Shown piece after piece: positions 7,239-15,817 of a stretch of 33,093 bases of DNA; position 1 is the first letter of the stretch; each line of letters opens with the position of its first letter. This DNA comes from Curvibacter sp. (GTDB taxonomy: Bacteria; Pseudomonadota; Gammaproteobacteria; Burkholderiales; Burkholderiaceae_C): assembly GCA_003987795.1 (NCBI GenBank), contig RXJO01000414.1, forward strand, positions 1 to 33,093, written 5' to 3'. Under the pieces are notes generated by a model, which was not told the DNA's origin, did not search any database, and worked only from the letters and a program-made list of their open reading frames with translations. Position numbers and translations under genes: made by a program.

Positions 7239-9185
7239 ATGTTCTGGGGCGGCTTGTCACGCGGATTCATCAGCCTGTCACCCATGTTGGGCTGGGGGGC
7301 CGATGAGCTGTTGCAGCCTGATGAACGCGCACGCCAGATTCAGCTGGCCTCAGGCATCGGGGCCGCAGTGGCCCTGCCTTTTGTGATTCGCAATGGCTTC
7401 ATCTCACCCTTGCCTGTGGTGGCGGCCGTCGAATTGGCCACGGTGTTGCTGCTTTTGCTGCCGGCTTTTTTGCTGGCCCATCGACGTCGTTTTCTGACGC
7501 TGGCCGAGAGCCTGGTGTTGCTGGCCGGCTATGTGATTTTCGGCGTGCTGCTGATCTTCAGGGGCGTGCAGGGCACGGGCATGTTCTGGGCGCTGTTGTT
7601 CCCGTTTCTGTGTTTCTTTCTCAAGGGGCAGCTGATGGGGTGGCTTTACAGCCTGGGCTTCATTGGCTTCGCCTCGATTTATCTGTTTTTTCTGCGATTT
7701 CACCTGGGCATTGGCTTTGATTACAGCCAGACCTATGCCATTCATTATCTGGAGCTCTTGTGTGGCTTCACGGTTGTGGCCGCCGGCTTCAATTTGTTGC
7801 GCACGCGGTTTGAGGAGCGCCTGCAGGTTCGGGTGGCTGAAGAAACGGCGGTGGCAAAGTCGTATCTCACGCAAATCCAGTACCAGGCCAGTCACGATGT
7901 GTTGACGGGCTTGCCCAATCGGATCGAGCTGGTCCATCGTTTGTCGCAGCAGATGGCGAACGCCGGGGGGGCTGGTCTGGTGGTCTGCAACCTGCATGTG
8001 CGGCGGCTGCACGAGCTCAGCAACATCCTGGGGCATCTTGGGGGCGATCAACTGGTGCTCAGCATTGCCGAGAAGCTGGCGGCCAGCATCGGCAGTCAGG
8101 GCATTCTGGCCCGAACACGCCGTGACGAGTTTGTAGTGATCTGCCCGCTCGAGCCGCAAGGCCCCGAGGCCTTGGCTTTGCGTCGGCAGATCGAGCAACG
8201 GCAGTTCGGGGTCGAGGTGCAGGGGTACACGCTGTACGTCGAGTTTTCGGTGGGTGTCAGCCGCTACCCTGGGCACTCGACGGATGCCTCGACCTTGCTG
8301 AAGCAGGCCGAGCAGGCGATGCTGCAGGCGCGCAAGTCCGATCTGCCCTGGCTGCTCTACGACCCGGCGCAAGAACAGGCTTTCCAGCGCCATCACCTGC
8401 TGTTCAGCCTGATGTGCGAGGCCCTGGCCAAAGAAGAGTTCGACATCCATCTGCAACCCCAGGTGGATCTGGTGTCGGGCCGCTGGATCGGGGCGGAGGC
8501 GCTGTGCCGTTGGCATCATCCGGCCGAGGGGCATATTCCACCGGGTGTCTTCATTCCGATTGCTGAAGAGTCTGGCCTGGTCGATCCCTTGACCGACTGG
8601 CTGATGGACCGTTGCGTGCGCGAGCTCAGGCAGTGGCGGGCCATGGGCCTGGAGCTGGGCTTGTCGATCAATGTCTCGGCCTTGACGCTGCTGAGCCCCA
8701 ACTTCAGCGACAAGATCCGCGCCTGCATCGAAAGGCATGGCGTGCCGGCCCAGTCGATCACGCTGGAGCTGACCGAGAGCTGCTTCATGAACTCGCTGGA
8801 TCGCTCATTGCTGGTGATGCATCACCTGCGTTCGGTGGGCTTCAGGTTCTCGGTCGATGACTTCGGCACCGGTTTCTCGTCCTTGTCTTACCTCAAGCAC
8901 CTGCCCATCCAGGAGCTCAAGATCGACCGGGCCTTTGTGCACAAGCTGCTGGCGCAGCCGGGCGATCAGGCCATCGTGACCTCCACCATCGGTCTTGCGC
9001 ATCAGCTGGGCTTGACGGTGGTGGCCGAAGGCATCGAGGACGCCGCATCGGCCGCCTGGCTGGCGGCCCGGGGCTGCGATGCCGGGCAGGGCTATTGGTT
9101 TGCCCGCCCGATGCCGACCACTGATTTCGTGCAGATGGCCATGGCCCAGAGGGCTGAGGCGGTGTCGTCGGTGTCGGCGGTGTGA
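7239..9185 (+). CDS. Membrane EAL phosphodiesterase with degenerate GGDEF domain
   Basis: A 648-residue protein: multi-pass hydrophobic N-terminal half (about 35-190, roughly five to six TM segments), short coiled stretch, GGDEF-like domain (about 215-375), EAL domain (about 390-640). The GGDEF signature is replaced by RRDEF (294-298), so diguanylate cyclase activity is unlikely. The EAL domain keeps EALCRW (420-425), the Asn of INVSA, ELTES, DDFGTGFSS and VVAEGIED, so hydrolysis of c-di-GMP to pGpG is expected. GAGGGGG (7229-7235) precedes ATG 7239. The metallophosphoesterase gene starts 25 nt downstream, indicating an operon. The TM region is presumably a sensor; its signal is unknown. Confidence 0.92.
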   Translation: MFWGGLSRGFISLSPMLGWGADELLQPDERARQIQLASGIGAAVALPFVIRNGFISPLPVVAAVELATVLLLLLPAFLLAHRRRFLTLAESLVLLAGYVIFGVLLIFRGVQGTGMFWALLFPFLCFFLKGQLMGWLYSLGFIGFASIYLFFLRFHLGIGFDYSQTYAIHYLELLCGFTVVAAGFNLLRTRFEERLQVRVAEETAVAKSYLTQIQYQASHDVLTGLPNRIELVHRLSQQMANAGGAGLVVCNLHVRRLHELSNILGHLGGDQLVLSIAEKLAASIGSQGILARTRRDEFVVICPLEPQGPEALALRRQIEQRQFGVEVQGYTLYVEFSVGVSRYPGHSTDASTLLKQAEQAMLQARKSDLPWLLYDPAQEQAFQRHHLLFSLMCEALAKEEFDIHLQPQVDLVSGRWIGAEALCRWHHPAEGHIPPGVFIPIAEESGLVDPLTDWLMDRCVRELRQWRAMGLELGLSINVSALTLLSPNFSDKIRACIERHGVPAQSITLELTESCFMNSLDRSLLVMHHLRSVGFRFSVDDFGTGFSSLSYLKHLPIQELKIDRAFVHKLLAQPGDQAIVTSTIGLAHQLGLTVVAEGIEDAASAAWLAARGCDAGQGYWFARPMPTTDFVQMAMAQRAEAVSSVSAV

Positions 9186-9210
9186 GTGCCGCTCCAGGGG
9201 AGACCGGGTT

Positions 9211-10065
9211 TTGAAGATCATCCACATCAGCGACACCCATATCGGCAGTGAGCACGGCGCCGAGCGCTTCAAACGCATCATCGACGACATCCACCGGGTG
9301 GCCGCCACCGGCGGGCCGTGGGTGATCGTGCACACGGGTGATCTGATCGATGCGGCGCAAGAGGCGCAGCGGGCCTTGGCCCGGCAGTTTCTGGCGCAGT
9401 TGGAGCGGCTGCCGGATGGCCGGGTGTTGCCGGTTTTGCTGGTGCCCGGCAATCACGACTATGGCTGGTCTTGGCACACGGACTGGCAGGCGGCGCGTGA
9501 TTTCAGGCGGGCCTTCAGCACGCCGATCTTCGGCGATCAGCCGCACGAGTTTCCGGTGTTGCGCGTGGTGCATGGTGTGGCCTTTGTGGGGCTGGATTCG
9601 TCGGCCATGGAGTTCGGGGTGTTCAAGGGCTTGTTTGCCCAGGGTGAGTTGGGGCAGGCCCAACTCAGGCGCCTGAACGCGCTGCTCGACAAGCCCGCGT
9701 TGCAGGGTCTGTACAAGGTGGTGTGCCTGCATCACCACCCCTTCATCGATGGCTATTCGGTGCGGCCGGATGTCGCGGACCGGCATTTCTTGAACAAGAT
9801 CACCAAATGGTACGGACGGGGCCTGTTGCGCCTCAAAGATGCCGACAGCCTGATGCAGGTCTTGCGCGATCGCGTCGACCTGCTGCTGTTCGGCCACCGG
9901 CATTACGGCCTGGACCACCGTTTTGAAGCCCAGCGCTACGGCATCGGCATGGCCTTTGATGGCAGCTCGACCACCGCCGAAAAGACCGACGCCGACACGA
10001 TGCGTTACCGCATCATCGACACCACCACCTCAGCGGTGCTGGTGCGCCGGGTGCCTCTTTCTTAG
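9211..10065 (+). CDS. Calcineurin-like metallophosphoesterase (TTG start)
   Basis: A 284-residue cytoplasmic metallophosphoesterase with all dinuclear-metal motifs in order: SDTH (Asp8, His10), GDLID (Asp44), GNHD (Asn81, His82), HHHPF, and GHRH near the C-terminus. The layout resembles class III cyclic-nucleotide phosphodiesterases of the CpdA type, but members act on many phosphoesters. TTG 9211 is chosen because it opens the conserved first strand (LKIIHISDTH) and has AGGGGAG at 9196-9202, 8 nt upstream; earlier in-frame codons would add arginine/cysteine-rich sequence encoded by the end of the EAL gene. It follows the EAL gene by 25 nt, which suggests a nucleotide-signalling role. Whether it acts on cAMP, pGpG or something unrelated cannot be decided here. 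Confidence 0.85.
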   Translation: MKIIHISDTHIGSEHGAERFKRIIDDIHRVAATGGPWVIVHTGDLIDAAQEAQRALARQFLAQLERLPDGRVLPVLLVPGNHDYGWSWHTDWQAARDFRRAFSTPIFGDQPHEFPVLRVVHGVAFVGLDSSAMEFGVFKGLFAQGELGQAQLRRLNALLDKPALQGLYKVVCLHHHPFIDGYSVRPDVADRHFLNKITKWYGRGLLRLKDADSLMQVLRDRVDLLLFGHRHYGLDHRFEAQRYGIGMAFDGSSTTAEKTDADTMRYRIIDTTTSAVLVRRVPLS

Positions 10066-10371
10066 CCACTTGTGCGTGCCTTGGCGCCGTGGTCGGGGCA
10101 GGGGCGTGCAAACCCTGGCGAGGGTGTTTTGGCGCGGCACCTTGTCTTATGATGCAGTCCGCGAGGGCGCCCACTCAGAGGTGCCTGCACAGCGGCGCAG
10201 GCTTGGCTGCAGCCGTGTGACGATCAGGGATGTTCGAACGCTTCAATGTCCGCCGGCATGGTGCTGCCGACCCTTCGGGCCGGGGCGGTCTACCGGATGG
10301 GCATGAAGCCTGCTTGCAGAGGCAGGGTTTTTGTTGCTGAGGCTGCTGTGCGCTCCAAACTATCAATTCAC
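10066..10371 (+). promoter_or_regulatory. 306-bp gap upstream of the solute-binding protein gene
   Basis: No convincing gene is seen here. A TATGAT at 10148-10153 could be a -10 element, but no -35 stands at the right spacing. The frame of the downstream binding protein is open across part of the gap (from 10246), although that stretch does not resemble secreted-protein sequence. The region probably holds the promoter for the binding protein and kinase pair. Confidence 0.3.
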
Positions 10372-11262
10372 ATGACTCGCTCCGGCGTGGCGGCCGCGCT
10401 GTTTGCAGCGCTGGGCATGGCCTCGATGGCTGCCCAGGCGGGCGGCGTGCTCGACCGCATCAAGTCGGGGGGGCATCTGGTGCTGGCGCATCGCGATGCC
10501 TCGATCCCGTTTTCGTACCTTGACGCCGAGGGCAAGCCGGTGGGCTATGCCCTGGATCTGTGCCTGCGACTGGCCGAGGTGATCCGCAAGAAAGCCGGTG
10601 TGCGCGACATGCCGATCGATTACGTGAAGGTGACGGCGGCTGACCGCATCGACACCATCGTGCAGGGCAAGGCCGACATGGAGTGCGGCTCGACCACCAA
10701 CAACGCCGAACGCCGCGAGAAGGTGGCCTTCACCGTGCCGCATTTCATCGTGGGCGCCCGCATCCTGGTGCGCTCGGGCAGTGCGGTGGCTCGGCTGGAA
10801 GACCTCTCAGGCAAGATCGTGGTGTCCACCAAGGGCACCACGCCGCTGAAGGTGATGGATCAGTTGAACCGTCAGCACCTGCTGAACCTCAAGATCACCG
10901 AGGCGGCCGACCACCAGCAGGCGCTGCAGATGGTGGCGCAGGGCAAGGCCGATGCCTTTGTGATGGACGACGTGCTGCTGTTCGGCTTGATCGCCAGCAG
11001 CCCCACGCCCGCCGACTACAAGGTGGTGGGCCGTTACATGACCACTGAGCCCCTGGCCATCATGCTGCCCAAGGGCGATGTGGCGCTGAAGCAATTGGTG
11101 GACGAAGAGATGAAGCGCCTGATCACCAGCCGCGACATCTACCCCATCTACGAGCGCTGGTTCATGCGGCCGATCCCGCCTGCCAATGTGGCGCTGAATC
11201 TGCCCGTGAGCTATCTGCTCAAGGATTTCTGGAAGTACCCGACGGACCAGGTGCCGTTCTGA
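10372..11262 (+). CDS. Family 3 (GltI-like) periplasmic amino-acid-binding protein
   Basis: A 296-residue SBP_bac_3 protein related to glutamate/aspartate-binding proteins. It has a signal peptide (hydrophobic segment ending SMAAQA, likely cut before GGVLDRI), then family landmarks: GHLVLAHRDASIPFSYLD, GKPVGYALDLCLRLAE, MECGSTTNNAERR and GKADAFVMDD. ATG 10372 fits the signal peptide but has no clear Shine-Dalgarno; GTG 10348, with AGG nearby, would add eight residues and is a real alternative. No ABC permease or ATPase gene is nearby. Instead the next gene is a 7-TM histidine kinase, 7 nt downstream. The protein may thus be a ligand-binding subunit for signalling rather than transport; that is inference from context. 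Confidence 0.88.
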   Translation: MTRSGVAAALFAALGMASMAAQAGGVLDRIKSGGHLVLAHRDASIPFSYLDAEGKPVGYALDLCLRLAEVIRKKAGVRDMPIDYVKVTAADRIDTIVQGKADMECGSTTNNAERREKVAFTVPHFIVGARILVRSGSAVARLEDLSGKIVVSTKGTTPLKVMDQLNRQHLLNLKITEAADHQQALQMVAQGKADAFVMDDVLLFGLIASSPTPADYKVVGRYMTTEPLAIMLPKGDVALKQLVDEEMKRLITSRDIYPIYERWFMRPIPPANVALNLPVSYLLKDFWKYPTDQVPF

Positions 11263-11269
11263 CGGGCTG

Positions 11270-13498
11270 ATGCCCCCCCAGGCCATGGTTCCCATCCATC
11301 TTGTTGGTGAGATCCTGGTCTTCATCCTGGGGCTGGCCTTTTTGCTGGTCTGGAATGGGGCGCGCCAGAACCAGGCCTGCCTGCATTGGGGTGTGGCCCA
11401 CCTGGCCATGGCGGTGGCGGCGGCCTCCGGGTACACCTACCAGCAAAACGGCCAGATCGGCCTGGCGGCTCTGTCGACGCTGAGCATCTCGCTGTTTCTG
11501 GTGGCCTTGCACAGCGCCAACACGGTGTTGCTGGGGCGCGGGGTGTCATGGGGTCGGATGGCCTGGCAGACCGTGGGTCTGATGGTGGTGATCGCATCGA
11601 CCGGCTTCGGTTTCGATCAGCTGGCGGGCCGTGTGCTGGTCAATCTGTTGATCATCGCGGTGTATGGCTGGTCCGCGTATCTGTTTTTCTCGCGCTTCAA
11701 GTTGCGCACTGCCGCCATGGGCTTTGCCTACAAGGCGCTGTCGTTCGCGGCTTTCTTTCTGGACATGGCCCATTTCTCGACCTACGACCGGGAAGGCTGG
11801 ATCACCATCAACACCTGGGCGGGCAGTGTGGTGCTGGCCTTGTTCCTGGTGTCGGTGGCGGTGTACCAGAACCGGCGGTTGCTTGAGCAGACCCTGAAGC
11901 ACCTGCCCGATGCGGTGGTGGCCCGGAGGGTGGATGGCACCATCTTGTTCTGCAACGACCGCTATGCCGAGCTGGCGGGTTTCGCATCGGCGGCAGCGGC
12001 CATGGGGCAGAGCACGGTGCAGGCCACCTGGAACACCGAGGCGACCCAGGCCTTGGTGGATGAGGTGAACGACGCGCTGGCCCATGGGGCGCTGGCGCAG
12101 CCGCGGGTGTTCGAGCGCAACATCCCGACGCGAGACGGGCGGCGGCTCGACATCGAGGTGGTGGTGTCGAGCTTCACTGATTTTGGCCAGCAGGCCTTGG
12201 TGGGCGTGCTGCGCGACCTGACGGCGCGGCGTCAGGCCGAGCGCGACAAGGAGGCCCTGATCCGCGACACCAGCCAGCGGTTTGAACGCATCTATGCCAG
12301 CATGCTGGATGGCTTTGTGTACACCGATCTCGAAGGGCGGGTGCGCCAGTCGAACCACGCTTTCGAGGCCATGCTGGGCTACATGGGCAAGGAGTTGCTG
12401 GGGCTGCACTACGAGGCCCTGACCCCCGCCGAGTGGCACCCGGTCGAGCGCAGGATCGTGCGCGAGGAGGTGCTGGTCAGGGGGCATTCGAGCATTTTCG
12501 AAAAACAGTTCGTGCACAAGAATGGCCAGGCGTTTCCGGCGGAGGTGCGCATCTACCTGGACAACGACGATCAGGGGCGGGCGATCGGGTTCTGGGCCAT
12601 CGTGCGCAACATCACCCAGCGCAAGGCCGATGAGTTGGCCCTGAAAGAGCTCAATGCAGCGCTGGAGGACAAGGTGCGTGCGCGCACCCAGCAGCTCGAG
12701 GAGGCCTTGCAGTCGCTGAAAGCCACCCAGCAAGACCTGATCCAGAGCGAGAAGATGGCCAGCCTGGGCGCCATGGTGGCCGGTGTGGCCCACGAGCTGA
12801 ACACGCCCATCGGCAATGCCTTGCTGATGGCGTCGTCCTTGCAGTCGGCCCAGGCCGACTTCCTGCGCGAGGTGGATCAGGGCTTGCGCAAGTCGTCGCT
12901 GGAGCGCTTTCTTGAGCATGTGGGATCGGGCGCGCAGATCATCGAGCGCAGCCTGGGGCGTGCGGCCGACCTGGTGCAGAGCTTCAAGCAGGTGGCGGTC
13001 GACCAGTCTTCCTACCAGCGTCGCGAGTTTGAACTGAACGAGGTGGTGCACGAGACCTTGACCGCGCTGGGGCCCATGCTGCGGCATGCCCATGTGGTGG
13101 TGCATGAGTCGGTGCCGGCACAGCTGCGCATGGACAGTTGGCCGGGCCCGCTGGTGCAGGTGCTGATGAACCTCATCAACAATGCGGTGCTTCATGGATT
13201 CGAGGGGCGCCCTGGGCGGATCGACCTGACGGTGCAGCAGCCCGAGCCAGAGCAGATCGAGATCACGGTGGCTGACGATGGGGTCGGGATCGCCGGGGTC
13301 GATCTGCCCAAGGTGTTCGACCCGTTCTACACCACCAAGCTGGGGCGCGGAGGCTCGGGCCTGGGCTTGCACATCGTGTACACGCTGGTGACGGGGCTGC
13401 TGGGCGGGCGCATTTCGATGCAAAGCCAGCTGGGGCAGGGCACCCAGGTGCTGATCCGCCTGCCTTTGCAAGCCCCAAAGGACGCCGAGCGCTCTTGA
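11270..13498 (+). CDS. 7-TM PAS-PAS sensor histidine kinase
   Basis: A 742-residue inner-membrane kinase. Seven hydrophobic segments fill roughly residues 8-205, followed by two PAS domains (about 212-320, LPDAVVARRVDGTILFCN; about 343-460, MLDGFVYTDLEGRVRQSN), a coiled coil, a dimerisation region with the H-box AGVAHELNTP (phosphorylated His508), and an ATPase domain with N-box LMNLINNAVLHG, DDGVGIAG, DPFYTTK and GSGLGLHIVY. All catalytic motifs look intact. ATG 11270 lies 7 nt after the binding-protein stop; ATG 11285 is an alternative. No receiver is fused. The facing REC-EAL gene is the obvious partner: their stop codons are directly adjacent. The TM domain has little periplasmic sequence of its own, so a separate binding protein could supply ligand recognition (inference). 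Confidence 0.92.
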   Translation: MPPQAMVPIHLVGEILVFILGLAFLLVWNGARQNQACLHWGVAHLAMAVAAASGYTYQQNGQIGLAALSTLSISLFLVALHSANTVLLGRGVSWGRMAWQTVGLMVVIASTGFGFDQLAGRVLVNLLIIAVYGWSAYLFFSRFKLRTAAMGFAYKALSFAAFFLDMAHFSTYDREGWITINTWAGSVVLALFLVSVAVYQNRRLLEQTLKHLPDAVVARRVDGTILFCNDRYAELAGFASAAAAMGQSTVQATWNTEATQALVDEVNDALAHGALAQPRVFERNIPTRDGRRLDIEVVVSSFTDFGQQALVGVLRDLTARRQAERDKEALIRDTSQRFERIYASMLDGFVYTDLEGRVRQSNHAFEAMLGYMGKELLGLHYEALTPAEWHPVERRIVREEVLVRGHSSIFEKQFVHKNGQAFPAEVRIYLDNDDQGRAIGFWAIVRNITQRKADELALKELNAALEDKVRARTQQLEEALQSLKATQQDLIQSEKMASLGAMVAGVAHELNTPIGNALLMASSLQSAQADFLREVDQGLRKSSLERFLEHVGSGAQIIERSLGRAADLVQSFKQVAVDQSSYQRREFELNEVVHETLTALGPMLRHAHVVVHESVPAQLRMDSWPGPLVQVLMNLINNAVLHGFEGRPGRIDLTVQQPEPEQIEITVADDGVGIAGVDLPKVFDPFYTTKLGRGGSGLGLHIVYTLVTGLLGGRISMQSQLGQGTQVLIRLPLQAPKDAERS

Positions 13499-15700
13499 TC
13501 AGCTTCGGGGGGCGCCGAGCCGGGCCTGCATGAAGGCTTCGAACTCGGGCTCGGGCAGGGGCCGGGAGAACAGAAAGCCCTGGCCGTCCTTGCAGCCCAG
13601 GGCCAGCAGCTTGCGGTGCTGCTCGGGGGTCTCGATGCCTTCGGCAATGGTTTCGAGCTTGAGGTGGTTGGAGAGGTTGATCACCATCTCGGCGATCCCG
13701 AAATCGCCCCCTTGCACGGCCGAGCCACTGACGAAGGCGCGGTCGATCTTGAGGCGGTTGACGGGCAGTTGGCGAATGATGTTGAGCGATGAGTAGCCGG
13801 TGCCGAAGTCGTCAATGGCCACCGCCACCCCGTGGGCGCGCAGGGCCGAGAGCTTTTCGGTGATCATGGTGACGTCGTCCACCGCCACCGACTCGGTCAA
13901 TTCGACTTCGACAGCCTGCGCCGGCAGCTCGTGGGCCTGGATGGCCTGAAGCAGCTTGTCGACGAAATCGGGCTCGCGGAACTGCACGTTCGAGACGTTG
14001 ATCGCCATGCGAAAGCCCTGGTGCCCTTGTCGGGCGAGCCGGCTCGCGAAGCGCAGGGCGCATTTCATGACCCAGTCGCCGATCGGCACCATCAGCCCGG
14101 ATTGCTCTGCGATCGGGATGAATCGGTCGGGCGGCACGAACTCGCCGGTCTCGGTTCGCCAACGCAGCAAGGCCTCGGCGCCGACCACGCGTTCGCTGAC
14201 CAGGTCGATGAAGGGCTGATAGACCACGAACAGGCGCTCGGCGGTCAGGGCTTCGCGCAGGCGGTGCAGCATGTGCATGCGGTCCCGGGCCGCATTGGCC
14301 AGTGCCGGCTGGAAGGTGACGGTCTTGCCACGGTTGAACATCTTGGCCTGCTTCAGGGCCAGCGAGGCGTCTCTGAACAGGTGGTTGGCCACGGTCGGGG
14401 TGTCGGCCTCGAGCTGGACCAGGCCGCTGCTCAGCGAGATCCGCAGGCTGGCAGAGCCCACGCTCAGGGGCTGGGCGCTGAGGCGGGCGATGCCCTGCAC
14501 CGACACCTCGTCAGCGGGCCCCAGCAGGCCGAACACATCGCCGCCGACCCGCGCCACCACCACGGCCTGCGAGAAGTTCGAGCGCAGCTGCTGGGCCAGC
14601 GCGCACAGCACGCTGTCGCCAAAAGCCTGATCCAGCGCGTTGTTGACGTCGGAAAAGCCGTCGAAATCAAGCAGGGCGATGGTGTCGGCCTGGGCCGGGC
14701 GTTCGTCGATCAGGCTGAGAAAGCCATGCCGGCTGGGCAGCCCGGTGAGCGAATCCTGGAAGGCGATCTCGCTGACTTTTTCGTAGAGTGCGGCGTTGTC
14801 GAAGGCGATGGCCATGTTGCCGCAGAACACCTCGAGCAGATGGCGCAAGACCTCGTCGATGGGGTGGGCGACCCGCACATAGGCTGCCATCGCATGGCCG
14901 TGGGTGGAGGGAAAGTACAGGCAGGTGACATCGCCGATCAGGCTGGCATTGCTGACGAAGACCTGTTCGAAGGTCTGGCGTATGTGCGGGTCGGGCAGGG
15001 ACTGCAGGTCTTGGCCGACCCAGTCGGCGTATCGGCCCGCCGCCGCGAGGATGCGCGCACCCGGACCGGGCCAGGCCACGGCAGCGGCGAGCAGGCCTTC
15101 GTGGTGGATGCCCAGCAGCGCACAGAGCTGTCGGATGATGCCTTGTGCCAGCAGCTTCAGGCCACGGGGTTGGCTGAGTTCGGCGGTGGCCTTGACGATC
15201 AGCTCGAGCCCGTTGCGGTTGGCCTCGAGCTGTCTGATCTGGTGGTAAGAACGGACCGCGGTGGCCAGGCTGGTGAACAGGTCGACGCTGCGGGTGTAGG
15301 CCTTCGATTTGTAATCGTTGATATCGTAGTGCTGGATGGTCTGCAACTCGGGGGCGAAGCCCGGTTGGCCCGTGCGCAGGATGATCCGGATGGCCCGGTT
15401 GCCCAGCTCGTGCCGGATCTGGCCCACCAGTTCGAGGCCGGCGTGCTCGGACTCCATGACCACATCGAGCAGGACGACGGCCACGTCGGGGTGCTGGCGC
15501 AGCAGCTGCAGCGCCTCGGCCGCGCTGTAGGCCTGCAAAAAGGCCAGGGGCCGGTCATCGATGCGTTGGCCGCGCAGCGCCATGATCGTGCTGGCGTGGA
15601 CGTCGGGCTCGTCGTCCACGATCAGCACCTGCCAGGCCGGGCTCCAGCCGGCGGGCTGGGCAGCGGACTCTTCCTTGAATTCAAAGGCGTCGTCGACCAT
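13499..15700 (-). CDS. Response regulator: REC-DUF3369-like-GGDEF(degenerate)-EAL
   Basis: A 733-residue cytoplasmic regulator. The REC domain (about 22-145) has the acidic pair Asp29/Asp30, phosphoacceptor Asp79 (VVLLDVVMES) and a conserved Lys133 in DYKSKAY. A DUF3369/GAF-like region follows (about 140-305). The GGDEF domain (about 312-465) reads GGDVF (386-390), so the catalytic Glu is missing and cyclase activity is unlikely. The EAL domain (about 475-725) keeps EALLRW (509-514), INVSNVQF, ELTES, DDFGTGYSS and IAEGIE. Phosphorylation would be expected to tune c-di-GMP hydrolysis. ATG 15700 has GGAG 8 nt upstream. Its TGA abuts the stop of the convergent kinase gene, its likely partner. 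The GGDEF-EAL gene upstream is on the same strand, 117 nt away. Confidence 0.92.
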   Translation of the reverse strand: MVDDAFEFKEESAAQPAGWSPAWQVLIVDDEPDVHASTIMALRGQRIDDRPLAFLQAYSAAEALQLLRQHPDVAVVLLDVVMESEHAGLELVGQIRHELGNRAIRIILRTGQPGFAPELQTIQHYDINDYKSKAYTRSVDLFTSLATAVRSYHQIRQLEANRNGLELIVKATAELSQPRGLKLLAQGIIRQLCALLGIHHEGLLAAAVAWPGPGARILAAAGRYADWVGQDLQSLPDPHIRQTFEQVFVSNASLIGDVTCLYFPSTHGHAMAAYVRVAHPIDEVLRHLLEVFCGNMAIAFDNAALYEKVSEIAFQDSLTGLPSRHGFLSLIDERPAQADTIALLDFDGFSDVNNALDQAFGDSVLCALAQQLRSNFSQAVVVARVGGDVFGLLGPADEVSVQGIARLSAQPLSVGSASLRISLSSGLVQLEADTPTVANHLFRDASLALKQAKMFNRGKTVTFQPALANAARDRMHMLHRLREALTAERLFVVYQPFIDLVSERVVGAEALLRWRTETGEFVPPDRFIPIAEQSGLMVPIGDWVMKCALRFASRLARQGHQGFRMAINVSNVQFREPDFVDKLLQAIQAHELPAQAVEVELTESVAVDDVTMITEKLSALRAHGVAVAIDDFGTGYSSLNIIRQLPVNRLKIDRAFVSGSAVQGGDFGIAEMVINLSNHLKLETIAEGIETPEQHRKLLALGCKDGQGFLFSRPLPEPEFEAFMQARLGAPRS

Positions 15701-15761
15701 CGCTTGCGCTCCGTTGTCGCCCGTGGGGGGCGTTTTCTCCCTGGGTCTGGCTGTTGGGCCG

Positions 15762-15779
15762 AGTTTGCACCAGTTTGCA
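15762..15779. repeat. Tandem 8-bp direct repeat with 10-bp period upstream of REC-EAL gene
   Basis: AGTTTGCACCAGTTTGCA is a perfect 8-bp direct repeat with a 2-bp spacer, placed 62-79 bp upstream of ATG 15700. Head-to-tail repeats one helical turn apart are typical binding sites of OmpR-type response regulators, so this may be an operator for the REC-EAL gene. Confidence 0.4.
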
Positions 15780-15817
15780 GCTGCCGGGGCAGGCTTCCTG
15801 CTGATGCTTCATGGGCC

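Noticed and set aside
11546-13471. 641-codon frame antisense to the histidine kinase
   Set aside because: Low-complexity His/Gln/Arg composition, no domain, no ribosome site; an artefact of third-position GC bias.
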